A stretch of DNA of 64,000 bases, from positions 310,001 to 374,000 of the forward strand of contig JACKMU010000004.1 in assembly GCA_024235215.1 (NCBI GenBank), written 5' to 3'. The translations under genes and the position numbers were made by a program. This DNA comes from Chromatiaceae bacterium (GTDB lineage Bacteria > Pseudomonadota > Gammaproteobacteria > Chromatiales > Chromatiaceae). The first letter of the stretch is position 1. Each line of letters begins with the position of its first letter. Under the pieces are notes generated by a model. It was not told where the DNA came from. It searched no databases and saw only the letters and a program-made list of their open reading frames with translations. Positions 29,437 to 38,240 of this stretch are shown here, one piece after another.

Positions 29437-29754
29437 GGGCCCCACCCCTTTTGCTTATCCAGGATCTGCGAGTCAAAAAAGGCCTTTCCGGTACACACTT
29501 TTGGTCTCTTGCAGACGTCCCATCCTCAGCCGTTGTTTTTGGACACACGATGCAATCTGCAGACATAAAATGTGTTGAACCAACAGAATAGGAAATACAG
29601 CATCGCTTTGCCAGCACTTGTGCCCTTCGCTGGGGTAGCGCTGCGTTGCAGGATTCAATGGAGATTTCGGGTGTGACATTGTTCGGGTTACCGCCATTAA
29701 ACTATTATGAACAGGAGAATCGATCAATTTCTTGGATAGGGTTCTGACAGATAA
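29437..29754. other. Divergent intergenic region, no gene seen
   Basis: 318 bases between the leftward coiled-coil protein and the rightward DUF2007 gene. Overlapping short frames on both strands have no family character. It probably contains both promoters. Confidence 0.4.
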
Positions 29755-30060
29755 ATGCGGGCACTTTACCAATCAAAAGATGCTGTCGAAGCGCAACTGC
29801 TGAAAGATTATCTCGCCGGGTATCGCATCCAGACCCTGGTGCATGGGGAGTTTATGTGTGGCGCTGCCGGTGAGCTGCCTGTACAGCCTTTTCCGGAGCT
29901 CTGGGTATTGGAAGAGCGGGATTTCGAACGGGCCAAGGCACTGGTAGAGCATTTCCTGTCGTTGGACGTCAGCGGGAGCGCATGGCGGTGTGCCAGCTGC
30001 GGTGAGCTGAATGAGGCGCAGTTTCATCTCTGCTGGAGCTGCAGTGCGCTGCAGCAATGA
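29755..30060 (+). CDS. DUF2007 domain protein with C-terminal zinc ribbon
   Basis: 101 residues. The DUF2007 part (MRALYQSKDAVEAQLLKDYL, PFPELWVLEERDFERAKALVE) is a small alpha-beta signal-transduction-like domain. The last 25 residues hold CASCGELNEAQFHLCWSC, two CxxC pairs of a zinc ribbon. Function unknown. Confidence 0.87.
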   Translation: MRALYQSKDAVEAQLLKDYLAGYRIQTLVHGEFMCGAAGELPVQPFPELWVLEERDFERAKALVEHFLSLDVSGSAWRCASCGELNEAQFHLCWSCSALQQ

Positions 30061-30158
30061 AAAGGTTGCCAACGGCGGATAGTCTCAGAGTCAAAATAGG
30101 CTCAGGTGCCACGCGTATCCTGGATCGAACGATAAACGCAAGCAGATAGGAAAACGGG

Positions 30159-32300
30159 ATGGGAAAAGTGATCAAAGTGGTTGGATGGGGGCTTGGCGTG
30201 CTGCTTCTGCTGGTACTGGCAGCGGCGGTGATTCTGCCCCAGGTGGTTGACCCAAACGACTACAAAGATGAAATCATCGCGAAGGTAAAAGAGCAGACCG
30301 GGCGCGATCTGATCATCGATGGTCGGATAGCGCTTTCGGTTTTTCCCTGGCTTGGTGTTGAGACAGGTGCCATCACCCTGGGTAATGCGCAAGGTTTTGA
30401 CGGGAAAGCGTTTGCAGCGGTCAAAAGTGCCACTGTACGGGTCAAATTGATGCCGCTGTTGAGCCGCAAACTGGAGGTTGACACGGTTGGACTGAAAGGG
30501 CTGGAACTGAATCTGGTACGCCGGAAGGATGGTATCAGCAACTGGGATGATCTGGCAGGCGCCGGTCAATCCGGAGTGCCTGTGGAGAGGACATCCCAGT
30601 CAGGCGGGGGCGAGCAGGGCGGCGAAAGCGCCGGTTTGGCAGGAATCTCCATCGGCGGCATCGAGATCAGTGATGCGGGCATCGACTGGGACGACCGCAG
30701 CACGGGTCAGCACATTGTGATCGAGCAGTTCCAACTCAGCAGCGGTCCGGTGATGTCCGGAAAACCGGTGGATCTGCAGTTGGGGCTGTTGCTTCGAAGC
30801 GAGGAACCGGCGGTCAACACCACACTCGGCGTCAGCGGAGTTCTGCTGCTCGATGAGGCAGACGGTGTGATCGAAATGCGCGATTTACGTATCAGCGCCA
30901 CTAGCAAGGGGGAGATGTTGCCTGGCGGTGCACTCAACGCCATTCTGGAGGCAGCTGTGCACGCTACATTGGATGGGTCGAAGGTCGACATCACCGGGCT
31001 CAAGCTAAACGCGGGTGAACTCAATCTCAGCGGTCAGTTGCATGGTCAGGATCTGCAGCGGCAACCGGTATTCAGTGGCCATCTCGAACTCGCCGATCTC
31101 AATCTGCGTCAGTGGATGGTTGATCAGGCAATGACTCCGCCGTCGATGACGGATCCTGAGACCTTGCGGCGGATCGGCGCCAGCCTGGATCTCAGTGTCG
31201 CGGCCGGGGCAACCCGGCTGGAGAATTTGCTGGTCAGGTTGGATGAGAGTCGGCTCACCGGCAACGTCACGCTGCGTGGCAGCGCGGTAGGGTTTGATCT
31301 GACTCTGGACACGCTAGATCTGGATCGGTATCTGCCGGCATCCGACAGTAAAGGGGAAGCAGAAAAGAGATCCCAGTCCGGGAAGCGGAACGAACAAGGC
31401 AACGCAACAGACGAGGAGGGACTGTTGCCGGTTGAGACCCTGCGTCAACTGAAATTGAATGGGACGCTCAATGTGGGTCGTCTGATCATCAACAGGCTGC
31501 TGGCTGAGCAGCTGAAACTGACATTGAAGGCAGGTAATGGAGAGCTGGAACTCGACCAGCAGGTGGGTATGTTCTATCAGGGTGACTTCAAGGGGAAGAG
31601 TCGCATCGACGTGCGTGGCAAGAGCCCGATAACGCGCGTCATCGGGGACGCCAATAATATCCAGGTGGGGCCGCTGCTGAATGACCTCGCCGGACAGGAT
31701 AAATTGCTCGGGAAAGGGCGGTTCAGCTTCGATCTCACTACCCGGGGCAACAGTGTCGACGCGTTCAGACGATCGCTCGACGGCAAGCTCGATTTCCGCT
31801 TTGAGAACGGCGCTGTGAAAGGTTTCAACGTCGCCAGGTCGATTCGCGAGGCCAAGGCACGGCTTGCAGGAAAACCTCTTCCTTCCGGCAAAGAACCGTT
31901 GCAGACTGATTTTTCGGAGTTGAGCGGTTCCGGTGTGGTTCGCAAAGGTACGCTCAACAATCAGGATCTGCTGGCTAAATCGCCCTTTCTGCGTGTCAAT
32001 GGAGCGGGTGATATCAATCTGGTTACGGAAAGCCTGGACTACACGGTGGAGGGGGTGATCGTCAATACCGCGAAAGGACAAGGCGGAGAGGGATTGGACG
32101 ATCTGCAGGGGGTGAAGATTCCGGTTCACCTGAGTGGTTCTCTGGCCGCGCCGCGTTACAGCATCAATTGGGAGAAGGTGTTACTGGAGAGCCAGAAAGG
32201 GAAGGTCAGAGAGAAGATTCAGGAGAAGATCGAAGAGAAACTGAAAGGCGGAAAGCTGCCCGGACAGCTTCAGGATGCGCTGAAAGGTCTGTTTAATTGA
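30159..32300 (+). CDS. AsmA family protein
   Basis: 713 residues: an N-terminal anchor (VIKVVGWGLGVLLLLVLAAAVIL), then the AsmA N-terminal signature (DYKDEIIAKVKEQTGRDLIIDGRIALSVFPWLGVE) and a long beta-repeat body ending in the AsmA C-terminal domain (FRFENGAVKGFNVARSIREAKARL). These proteins are now seen as bridge-like lipid carriers between inner and outer membranes. A low-complexity linker (QSGGGEQGGESAG and EKRSQSGKRNEQ) interrupts the body. The Lys/Glu-rich tail (EKIQEKIEEKL) may be a helical end. Confidence 0.92.
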   Translation: MGKVIKVVGWGLGVLLLLVLAAAVILPQVVDPNDYKDEIIAKVKEQTGRDLIIDGRIALSVFPWLGVETGAITLGNAQGFDGKAFAAVKSATVRVKLMPLLSRKLEVDTVGLKGLELNLVRRKDGISNWDDLAGAGQSGVPVERTSQSGGGEQGGESAGLAGISIGGIEISDAGIDWDDRSTGQHIVIEQFQLSSGPVMSGKPVDLQLGLLLRSEEPAVNTTLGVSGVLLLDEADGVIEMRDLRISATSKGEMLPGGALNAILEAAVHATLDGSKVDITGLKLNAGELNLSGQLHGQDLQRQPVFSGHLELADLNLRQWMVDQAMTPPSMTDPETLRRIGASLDLSVAAGATRLENLLVRLDESRLTGNVTLRGSAVGFDLTLDTLDLDRYLPASDSKGEAEKRSQSGKRNEQGNATDEEGLLPVETLRQLKLNGTLNVGRLIINRLLAEQLKLTLKAGNGELELDQQVGMFYQGDFKGKSRIDVRGKSPITRVIGDANNIQVGPLLNDLAGQDKLLGKGRFSFDLTTRGNSVDAFRRSLDGKLDFRFENGAVKGFNVARSIREAKARLAGKPLPSGKEPLQTDFSELSGSGVVRKGTLNNQDLLAKSPFLRVNGAGDINLVTESLDYTVEGVIVNTAKGQGGEGLDDLQGVKIPVHLSGSLAAPRYSINWEKVLLESQKGKVREKIQEKIEEKLKGGKLPGQLQDALKGLFN

Positions 32301-32500
32301 CTTCGATGAATCACCATATATCAAGCGATAACGGTGGGTGATAGACTTATTGTGATTGGCGCATTGAGGACCAATCGGGAATTAGGGTGGCGGTTGACGC
32401 CATCATGGTTGCAATGATCTCCAGGCTTGCGGGCAGTTCTACCGGCTCGCGCAGAAGCGGTTTTCGACTCGGGTATTTTAGAGTAAAGGATAGGACGAAG

Positions 32501-32764
32501 ATGATGAAACGCAACTTTGTAAAGTTGGTGTTGCTGACGATGGTGTTGGGTGTGGCTTCGGGTTGTGCCACGACCGATCATATGAAACAGATGCAGGCGG
32601 ACATTCAGGCGGCGCAGGAGCGGGCGGATGCCGCATTGGCCGCGGCCAAGGCGGCAGATTCTCGGGCAACCGCCGCGATGGATGCGGCCACAGCCGCGCA
32701 GAATCAGGCGGACGACTGCTCTGAGCGCTGCAATCGTGTCATGAGCAAGGCGATGTCCAAATAA
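32501..32764 (+). CDS. Lpp/OprI-like alanine-zipper lipoprotein
   Basis: 87 residues from the tandem ATG at 32501. A signal peptide ends in a lipobox (VASGC at about residue 22), followed by an Ala-rich heptad repeat (AQERADAALAAAKAADSRAT) like OprI of Pseudomonas. The C-terminus ends in SKAMSK, close to the Lys that links Lpp proteins to peptidoglycan. Two Cys (DDCSERCN) before the end are unusual for this family. It lies directly upstream of an L,D-transpeptidase in convergent orientation. Confidence 0.8.
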   Translation: MMKRNFVKLVLLTMVLGVASGCATTDHMKQMQADIQAAQERADAALAAAKAADSRATAAMDAATAAQNQADDCSERCNRVMSKAMSK

Positions 32765-32850
32765 TGCAGTAACGCCTCTCTCCAGGACGGCGGATTGGCT
32801 GCCGTTCTGGAGTGTCAAAATCGCAGTGGGCTGGTCGATCACAGCACCGT

Positions 32851-33756
32851 TTAGGGAGTGACAGGCACCGGAATGCCACTGTGGCTCAATGCCGTCTCCA
32901 CCAGTTCGTCCCAGTCGATGTTCGGACGCCGTGACCCGAGGGCATTGTTGACCAGGGATTGCAGACGGGTAATATCCACGCCGCTCTCCAGTTGTTGCTC
33001 ACTCAACGGCTGGTGCGCTTCCATATAGAGGCGCCCGGCCGCCCAACCGAATTTGTACGGTTCATTGATGATACGCACCGGTGTGTGCACTGGCACACGC
33101 GGAAAGAGCTTCTCGATATCTTCCGGATAGAGCCGGATGCAGCCGTGGCTGACCCGCATGCCCACACCGAATGGTTTGTTGGTTCCATGCAGCAGATAGC
33201 CTGGCAGCGCCAGATAGATAGCGTATGCCCCGAGTGGATTGTCGGGTCCCGGTGGGATGACCGCCGGCAGTATGTCCCCCTGCTCCCGGTGTTCGATGCG
33301 AATCGACTCCGGCGGCGTCCAAGTGGGGTCGGGTTTTTTGCTGGTCACCCGGGTCTGGGTGACAGGCGTCTCCCACCCTTCCCGACCGATACCGAGTGGA
33401 TAGGTGATCACCCTGTTCTCCCCTTTGGGATAGTAGTAGAGTCGCAGCTCCGCCAGGTTGATTACAATGCCTTCGCGCGGTCCTGGTGGCAACAGAAACT
33501 GGGTCGGCAGGATGATCTCGATTCCCTCTCCCGGCAGCCAGGGATCGACACCGGGGTTGGCTTCGCTGATCTCGAGAAAGCCAAGATCGTTGGCGCGCGC
33601 GATATCGGAAAGGGTGTCCTCATAGCGGCTGGTGATGCTGGAGAGCTCGCCCACGAGATCAACACCCGGCAGCGGCAGCGGAAACTCGCGGGCCATCCCG
33701 GTCAACGGTGCGGTCAGGCAGAAGATCATCCAACAGGTCAGCAGGTGTCGCAGCAT
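32851..33756 (-). CDS. L,D-transpeptidase (YkuD/ErfK type)
   Basis: 301 residues from the ATG at 33756, which gives a signal peptide (LLTCWMIFCLTAPLTGMA). A LysM-like segment follows (YEDTLSDIARANDLGFLEISEANP), then the catalytic domain with HGTNKPFGVGMRVSHGCIRLYP; the Cys in SHGCIR is the nucleophile. Members cross-link peptidoglycan 3-3 or attach Braun-type lipoprotein. The Lpp-like gene next door makes lipoprotein attachment plausible. The frame's upstream extension to 33897 is not family-like. Confidence 0.92.
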   Translation of the reverse strand: MLRHLLTCWMIFCLTAPLTGMAREFPLPLPGVDLVGELSSITSRYEDTLSDIARANDLGFLEISEANPGVDPWLPGEGIEIILPTQFLLPPGPREGIVINLAELRLYYYPKGENRVITYPLGIGREGWETPVTQTRVTSKKPDPTWTPPESIRIEHREQGDILPAVIPPGPDNPLGAYAIYLALPGYLLHGTNKPFGVGMRVSHGCIRLYPEDIEKLFPRVPVHTPVRIINEPYKFGWAAGRLYMEAHQPLSEQQLESGVDITRLQSLVNNALGSRRPNIDWDELVETALSHSGIPVPVTP

Positions 33757-33834
33757 GGTCAGGCCCAAAATTTTTAGCCTATTGTCGCATATTCCCGTAC
33801 TCCAGGTGAGCCGCGACATGCACTGGACAGCGAA

Positions 33835-34905
33835 GTGAATACAGATGATTTTGCGGCGTGCCTGATAGCTTGGCATAGCCGTCACGGTCGCAAGCATCTT
33901 CCCTGGCAGCAGAACCCGACCACCTATCGTGTCTGGATCTCCGAGATCATGCTACAGCAGACTCAGGTGGCTACCGTGATCCCCTACTACCACCGCTTCA
34001 TCGCCAGTTTCCCCAATGTGCTCCAGCTGGCCGAGGCCAAGCTGGATGACGTGCTGCACCACTGGTCGGGGCTGGGTTACTACGCCCGCGCCAGGAATCT
34101 GCACCGGGCAGCTTGCCTGATCAGAGAGCGACACGCGGGATGCGTTCCGGAGTCGTTCGAAGCACTGATTGCGCTGCCTGGTATCGGTCGCTCGACCGCC
34201 GGCGCGGTGCTCTCACTCGCACTGGGCCAGCGCCACCCGATACTCGATGGCAACGTCAAGCGCGTACTGACACGTTGTTTCGCACTGGCTGGTTGGCCGG
34301 GAGAGGCGGCAGTAGCGCGGCGACTCTGGGGATTGGCGGAGCGGTTGACACCGGTACAGCAGGTGGCGACCTACAATCAAGCGCTGATGGATCTCGGGGC
34401 CAGTGTCTGCACGCGCACCAATCCCACTTGCGGCGTCTGCCCGTTGAACACCCGCTGCCAGGGGTTTGCCAAGGGTGAGCCGAGCCGCTATCCAGAAACC
34501 AAACCACGAAAGAGTGTGCCGTTGAAACAGGTGCGTATGCTGTTGTTGTACCGCGGAGAGGGGGTGTTGCTGCTGGAAAAACGTCCACCCAGCGGTATCT
34601 GGGGTGGTCTCTGGAGTCTGCCGGAGTGCGCTCTGGAGCGCGATCCGGCGGACTTCTGCGCAACTCACCTCGGAGTGCAGGTGGAAGCGCTGTACCCACT
34701 GCCCCGGCGCCGCCACACCTTCACCCATTTTCAGTTGGAGATACACCCGCTGGCAGCACGGATCAAAAACTGTGCGGATTCAGTGTTGGATGGGAGCGAT
34801 CGACTCTGGTATAACACCGCTCAACCCGGGCGCCTGGGCATGGCTGCCCCGGTGGCACGAATGATAGAAGCGTATCGCGCGTTAACGACAGGAGATAATG
34901 CATGA
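33835..34905 (+). CDS. mutY: A/G-specific adenine glycosylase
   Basis: 356 residues from a GTG at 33835. Catalytic Glu is in WISEIMLQQTQV; the helix-hairpin-helix motif LPGIGRSTAGAVLSLALGQRHPILDGNVKRV holds the catalytic Asp; the 4Fe-4S cluster Cys are in CTRTNPTCGVCPLNTRC (C-x6-C-x2-C-x5-C); a NUDIX-like C-terminal domain recognises 8-oxoG. It removes A opposite 8-oxoG. The start has only a weak ribosome site. It overlaps yggX by four bases. Confidence 0.96.
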   Translation: MNTDDFAACLIAWHSRHGRKHLPWQQNPTTYRVWISEIMLQQTQVATVIPYYHRFIASFPNVLQLAEAKLDDVLHHWSGLGYYARARNLHRAACLIRERHAGCVPESFEALIALPGIGRSTAGAVLSLALGQRHPILDGNVKRVLTRCFALAGWPGEAAVARRLWGLAERLTPVQQVATYNQALMDLGASVCTRTNPTCGVCPLNTRCQGFAKGEPSRYPETKPRKSVPLKQVRMLLLYRGEGVLLLEKRPPSGIWGGLWSLPECALERDPADFCATHLGVQVEALYPLPRRRHTFTHFQLEIHPLAARIKNCADSVLDGSDRLWYNTAQPGRLGMAAPVARMIEAYRALTTGDNA

Positions 34906-35171
34906 GCCGTATGGTCAACTGTGTGAAGCTGAGCCGGGAAGCGGAGGGACTGGAGCGCATCACCTATCCGGGTGAACTGGGCCGACGCATTTTCGAAAAC
35001 GTCTCCAAAGAGGCCTGGCAGATGTGGCTGAAGCAGCAGACTATCCTGATCAACGAATACCGGCTGAGCCCGATCGACCCGAAAGCGCGTAAGTACCTGG
35101 AAGAGCAGATGGAGCAGTTCTTTTTCGGCGAAGGAGCCGAAATGCCGGAACCCTTTAAGCCCCTGGGCTGA
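34902..35171 (+). CDS. yggX: Fe(2+)-trafficking protein YggX
   Basis: 89 residues, the normal size. VNCVKLSREAEGL and YPGELGRRIFENVSKEAWQMWLKQQTILINEYRL are the family signature, with the single conserved Cys near the start. It protects iron-sulfur enzymes from oxidative damage. The mutY-yggX overlap (ATGA at 34902-34905) is the classic operon. Confidence 0.96.
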   Translation: MSRMVNCVKLSREAEGLERITYPGELGRRIFENVSKEAWQMWLKQQTILINEYRLSPIDPKARKYLEEQMEQFFFGEGAEMPEPFKPLG

Positions 35172-35188
35172 ATTTTTCCGGTTTGTGC

Positions 35189-35217
35189 TTGACTCAAACC
35201 CCTGGCCCCGCTTTAAT
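35189..35217 (+). promoter_or_regulatory. Sigma-70 promoter of tRNA-Phe
   Basis: TTGACT at 35189-35194, a 17-base spacer and TTTAAT at 35212-35217, ending 15 bases before the tRNA. Both hexamers are close to consensus and the spacing is ideal. Confidence 0.75.
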
Positions 35218-35232
35218 ACGCCTCTCTCCTGA

Positions 35233-35308
35233 GGCCAGGTAGCTCAGTCGGTAGAGCAGGGGACTGAAAATCCCCGTGTCGGCAGTTCGATTCTGTCCCT
35301 GGCCACCA
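35233..35308 (+). tRNA. tRNA-Phe (anticodon GAA), ICE integration site
   Basis: A complete cloverleaf: acceptor GGCCAGG with CCTGGCC, anticodon stem GGGGA/TCCCC enclosing CTGAAAA, T-arm GTTCGATTC and encoded CCA. The integrase gene of the ICE begins its stop 67 bases downstream, so the 3' end of this tRNA is the probable attL core; the matching attR lies beyond the window. Confidence 0.97.
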
Positions 35309-35375
35309 ATAAAATCAAACACTTACGATCAATTTTCTGCCAGTTACAAAAGCCCTTGCGGGAGTTTTGCGGGAC

Positions 35376-36458
35376 CTAGCTAACGCTTAGTCGCCGCAAA
35401 ACCACCAGTTCAGGCTTTCCTTCGCCCCGATCACACACACTATTAGCCGCGTCGATTAGTCGCGATAACTCCGCGGCTGAATAATGTGTGGTGATGCGTC
35501 CCGACCGGTGCCCCAGCAGATCCTGGCGGTCTTCGAAGCTTACTCCGGCAGCGCGTAATCTGCGGCCAAAAGTGTGCTTCAGATCGTGGACCCTGACATC
35601 GGGTAAACCAGCTCTGTTTCTTGCGCGTAACCAGGCGCCATTCAACATCCGTGTGGTTGGCTTGCCATAGTAGGCGAAAACATTCGTGGGGTGCTTTCCA
35701 CGTTGGTCGTCGACTACCGACACTGCGGTTTGATTCATCACGATCAGCCGGTCATCTCCATTCTTGATGTGCTGCCCTGGAATGATGAATACCGACGTAT
35801 CCAGTTCCGGCACTTTTACCTCCCAATCCCATCGAAGGTTGCAAATCTCGTTGTCTCGGCAACCGGTGTTGATCCCGAACAACGCCATCTGCGCCAAGTG
35901 TCTCGGAAGTTCCTTGAGCAAGCTGTCCTGCTCCTTCCAACTTAGCGGGTGGGGTTGCCGTTTGTTGGTATCGGGTAGCAGTTTGATCTTTGGTGCTGCA
36001 AGCAACCAGGTCATGCCGTATTCATCGATCCACTCAGTCGCTGCAAGATTGAGAATACGCCGTACAACCTTCAAACCGTGGTTGATGGTTCCGATAGCTG
36101 CACATTCCTTGTGCCGGTGTTCGATCCATGGCTGCAAGGTCCCAATGTGGAGTCTGTCGAGTGGCGTTCCGCCGATCCAGGGCATCAGGAGTTTCAAACG
36201 CCCGATGTCACTGGAAATACTGCGTTTATGCTGGTGCTCCAGCACGAACTTGGCTGCTGCCTGCTCGAAAGTCCGCATGGGTCTTACCCCATAGACCTGA
36301 GCTTGCCGGGTCTCTTCGATCAGTCTTGCGAGGAAGTGCTCAGCTTCTTCGAGTCGATCCGTGCCAGTGCTCTGGCAAACTCGCCGCCCGCCGATGCGTT
36401 TGTCGATGTGCCAGAGACCGGCGCGCTTGATGAGCCCCGGTATCTTTTTGCGTCCCAT
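35376..36458 (-). CDS. int: ICE site-specific integrase (tyrosine recombinase)
   Basis: 360 residues. The catalytic Arg lies in TGCRDNEICNLRW, the C-terminal box reads HDLKHTFGRRL, then LLGHRSGRITTHYS with His and the nucleophile Tyr. The second box has Lys where most tyrosine recombinases have Arg (HxLRH); related ICE integrases appear to share HDLKH, so it is probably functional. It inserts the ICE at the tRNA-Phe 3' end. Its 5' 139 bases overlap the excisionase-like gene in another frame. Confidence 0.93.
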   Translation of the reverse strand: MGRKKIPGLIKRAGLWHIDKRIGGRRVCQSTGTDRLEEAEHFLARLIEETRQAQVYGVRPMRTFEQAAAKFVLEHQHKRSISSDIGRLKLLMPWIGGTPLDRLHIGTLQPWIEHRHKECAAIGTINHGLKVVRRILNLAATEWIDEYGMTWLLAAPKIKLLPDTNKRQPHPLSWKEQDSLLKELPRHLAQMALFGINTGCRDNEICNLRWDWEVKVPELDTSVFIIPGQHIKNGDDRLIVMNQTAVSVVDDQRGKHPTNVFAYYGKPTTRMLNGAWLRARNRAGLPDVRVHDLKHTFGRRLRAAGVSFEDRQDLLGHRSGRITTHYSAAELSRLIDAANSVCDRGEGKPELVVLRRLSVS

Positions 36459-36706
36459 AGTTGGTCTCCTTTTCGTTGACCGGGACGCCCGTTGCGGGAT
36501 TTATACTGATCCACCCAGGCATCCAAATCAAGCCGGTCGAACGCAATCCCTTGCTCACCGATGGGTATCTGAACCAGGTACGGTCGAACTTCGCTGTTGA
36601 ACCGATTTCTGTCCATGCCGGTGTAAAAGGGTGCATCCCGTAGACGGATAAGGCGGGGTAGCAGCGGTTGGGGGTGGCTCGCCCATTGTGGCGTTCTGTC
36701 TGTCAT
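36320..36706 (-). CDS. Excisionase/AlpA-like small DNA-binding protein
   Basis: 128 residues from the ATG at 36706. The core PRLIRLRDAPFYTGMDRNRFNSEVRPYLVQIPIGEQGIAFDRLDLDAWVDQYKSRNGRPG is a winged-helix type found directly upstream of this integrase class and likely sets the direction of recombination. The Ser/Ala-rich tail (SSSAPVSGTSTNASAGGEF) runs 139 bases into the integrase gene. The longer frame to 36874 has no similarity. Confidence 0.75.
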   Translation of the reverse strand: MTDRTPQWASHPQPLLPRLIRLRDAPFYTGMDRNRFNSEVRPYLVQIPIGEQGIAFDRLDLDAWVDQYKSRNGRPGQRKGDQLWDAKRYRGSSSAPVSGTSTNASAGGEFARALARIDSKKLSTSSQD

Positions 36707-36891
36707 GACCCTTATGAGCGGAAACAGTCTTTTCGGTCGCTCCTCGAAATACCTGGTCGGTGATGTGTTCCAGCAGGTGAGTAAGCGCGATGAATGAGTT
36801 CTTGAAGGTTCTGCATGCTTGTTTTTAACCGTAGAGTATCTGCCAATCGTCCAGAATGGATACGTTGCAGTCATTTACACTCTGCTTCTTG

Positions 36892-36944
36892 GCTAAAAAC
36901 ATTAGCACGGAAAAAATTTTCCCGGCAAAGGCTAAATGTTTAGC
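36892..36944. promoter_or_regulatory. Paired operator-like palindromes upstream of xis-int
   Basis: GCTAAAAACATTAGC (36892-36906) and GCTAAATGTTTAGC (36931-36944) are spaced 24 bases apart, about two and a half helix turns between them. Related half-sites lie in front of the Cro-like gene (GCTAGAGTTTAGC at 37964-37976) and at the ends of the 41769-41825 inverted repeat. They probably bind the ICE repressor or Cro-like protein. The surrounding 36707-37067 holds no gene. Confidence 0.6.
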
Positions 36945-37067
36945 AAACTGGTAAGCGCTGGAGAGAGACTGACCGACAGACGCCAGCCAGGACGTGAAGT
37001 CTCGGTAGTATCAGATACGCAATAAGGTAGGTAAAGTTGGGTCAGGCGTGGGGAGTGATTCGCCGAG

Positions 37068-37874
37068 TCAGATCATCTCCCCCTTGAACACCACGACACC
37101 ACAGATTCTAGCCTGTTCTTCGATCTCGATAATGCGTTCAGGCCAATCCGGATTGAGCGCCTTCAGGTATTTTCGACCACCCTCGATGATCAGCTGTTTG
37201 AACGTGGCTTCATTGGCATCTTCCAGTTTGACGACGACATATTTACCGCTTTCCGCCTCGACCTGGGGGTCGACGAAGATGAGGTCCCCGTTGCCGAACT
37301 TGGTCTCCATGCTGGCCCCTTTGACGCGCAGCACGAAACTGCCCGGACTGCAGGAGACGGGGCAGGGCAGAACGTTTTCTGCAATCCGTTTTTCGGAATA
37401 TTGAGAAATAACAGGGATTTCACAGGCTTGAGCCCAGGAGACCAATGGACAGAGCGTAACGACTTTTGCCAGGTTAGTCGTACTGGACATTGAATGGACG
37501 GGTTTCTGGACATCAGCGGTTTCCTCTGCCTTGATCGAGAGATCCCAGCTCGACAGATCGACAGCCACCGTCTGTTCGCCCGCATAGACCCTGCGCCTGA
37601 CCGACCGAACTTTCTCGTTGCCGGATGCGGTGACCACCATGTCATGCGGTTCATCCATCCAGCCTTCCGGTTTGCCCAATCCCTTTTCCAGTTTGGCGGT
37701 CAGTTCGTTTCCCAATCCCCTCGGATTGCCACTCTGCGTGAGCATCCTGCGTCGTACCTGGCTCAGATAGGACTCACTGGTCCCGGCCAACTGGGCTACT
37801 TTGGTTGCCGAACCCGCTTCCGCGATCAGAATCTCGAGATTATTTAGACGAATTTGTTCACGTTGTCTTTTCAT
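37068..37874 (-). CDS. CI/LexA-like repressor with S24 peptidase domain
   Basis: 268 residues from the ATG at 37874. The N-terminal helix-turn-helix is IRLNNLEILIAEAGSATKVAQLAGTSESYLSQVRR. The C-terminal domain has the S24 Ser in VKGASMETKFGNGDLIFVDP and Lys in TFKQLI, so RecA-stimulated self-cleavage is likely. It should hold the ICE quiescent and respond to the SOS signal. It is divergent from the Cro-like gene, the lambda-like plan. The Ala-Gly cleavage site is not obvious by eye. Confidence 0.88.
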   Translation of the reverse strand: MKRQREQIRLNNLEILIAEAGSATKVAQLAGTSESYLSQVRRRMLTQSGNPRGLGNELTAKLEKGLGKPEGWMDEPHDMVVTASGNEKVRSVRRRVYAGEQTVAVDLSSWDLSIKAEETADVQKPVHSMSSTTNLAKVVTLCPLVSWAQACEIPVISQYSEKRIAENVLPCPVSCSPGSFVLRVKGASMETKFGNGDLIFVDPQVEAESGKYVVVKLEDANEATFKQLIIEGGRKYLKALNPDWPERIIEIEEQARICGVVVFKGEMI

Positions 37875-37963
37875 AAACACGACTAAGTAGCTTGCCTGGT
37901 TAGAATTTAGCAGACTGATAAGAATTTTCAAGAAAAATCGGCTTGTTAGCCCATTTTGCCGCT

Positions 37964-37976
37964 GCTAGAGTTTAGC
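37964..37976. promoter_or_regulatory. Operator-like palindrome before the Cro-like gene
   Basis: GCTAGAGTTTAGC resembles the palindromes at 36892 and 36931 and ends four bases before the start codon at 37980. Further TTTAGC/TTAGC half-sites lie at about 37905-37911 and 37946-37950 in the same divergent region. Confidence 0.5.
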
Positions 37977-37979
37977 ATC

Positions 37980-38234
37980 ATGGAGCTGAAACACTTTCTG
38001 CAAATGTCCAGTAAACGAGAACGCGCAGAGGTGGCCTGCGTCTGTAACAACTCGGTAGCCTATCTCTACCAGATCGCCGGCAAACATCGTTGCGCGAGCC
38101 CCCAGATGGCGATCCGCATCGAGCACTTTACCCGCAGAGTGGCCGCTAGGTCTGATGGCCGATTGGAAGCGGTTCCCCGTGAATCCCTGGTGCGACATCC
38201 CGAGATTTTCCTCGAGATGAATCCCGAGGTGTAG
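37980..38234 (+). CDS. Cro/YdaS-like helix-turn-helix protein
   Basis: 84 residues from the ATG at 37980. MELKHFLQMSSKRERAEVACVCNNSVAYLYQIAGKHRCASPQMAIRIEHF is the YdaS/Cro-like pattern (helix-turn-helix around residues 15-50). Divergently placed against the S24 repressor, it probably acts as Cro. It ends seven bases before the ParB-like gene and could be its operon leader. Confidence 0.75.
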   Translation: MELKHFLQMSSKRERAEVACVCNNSVAYLYQIAGKHRCASPQMAIRIEHFTRRVAARSDGRLEAVPRESLVRHPEIFLEMNPEV

Positions 38235-38240
38235 GGGCAC

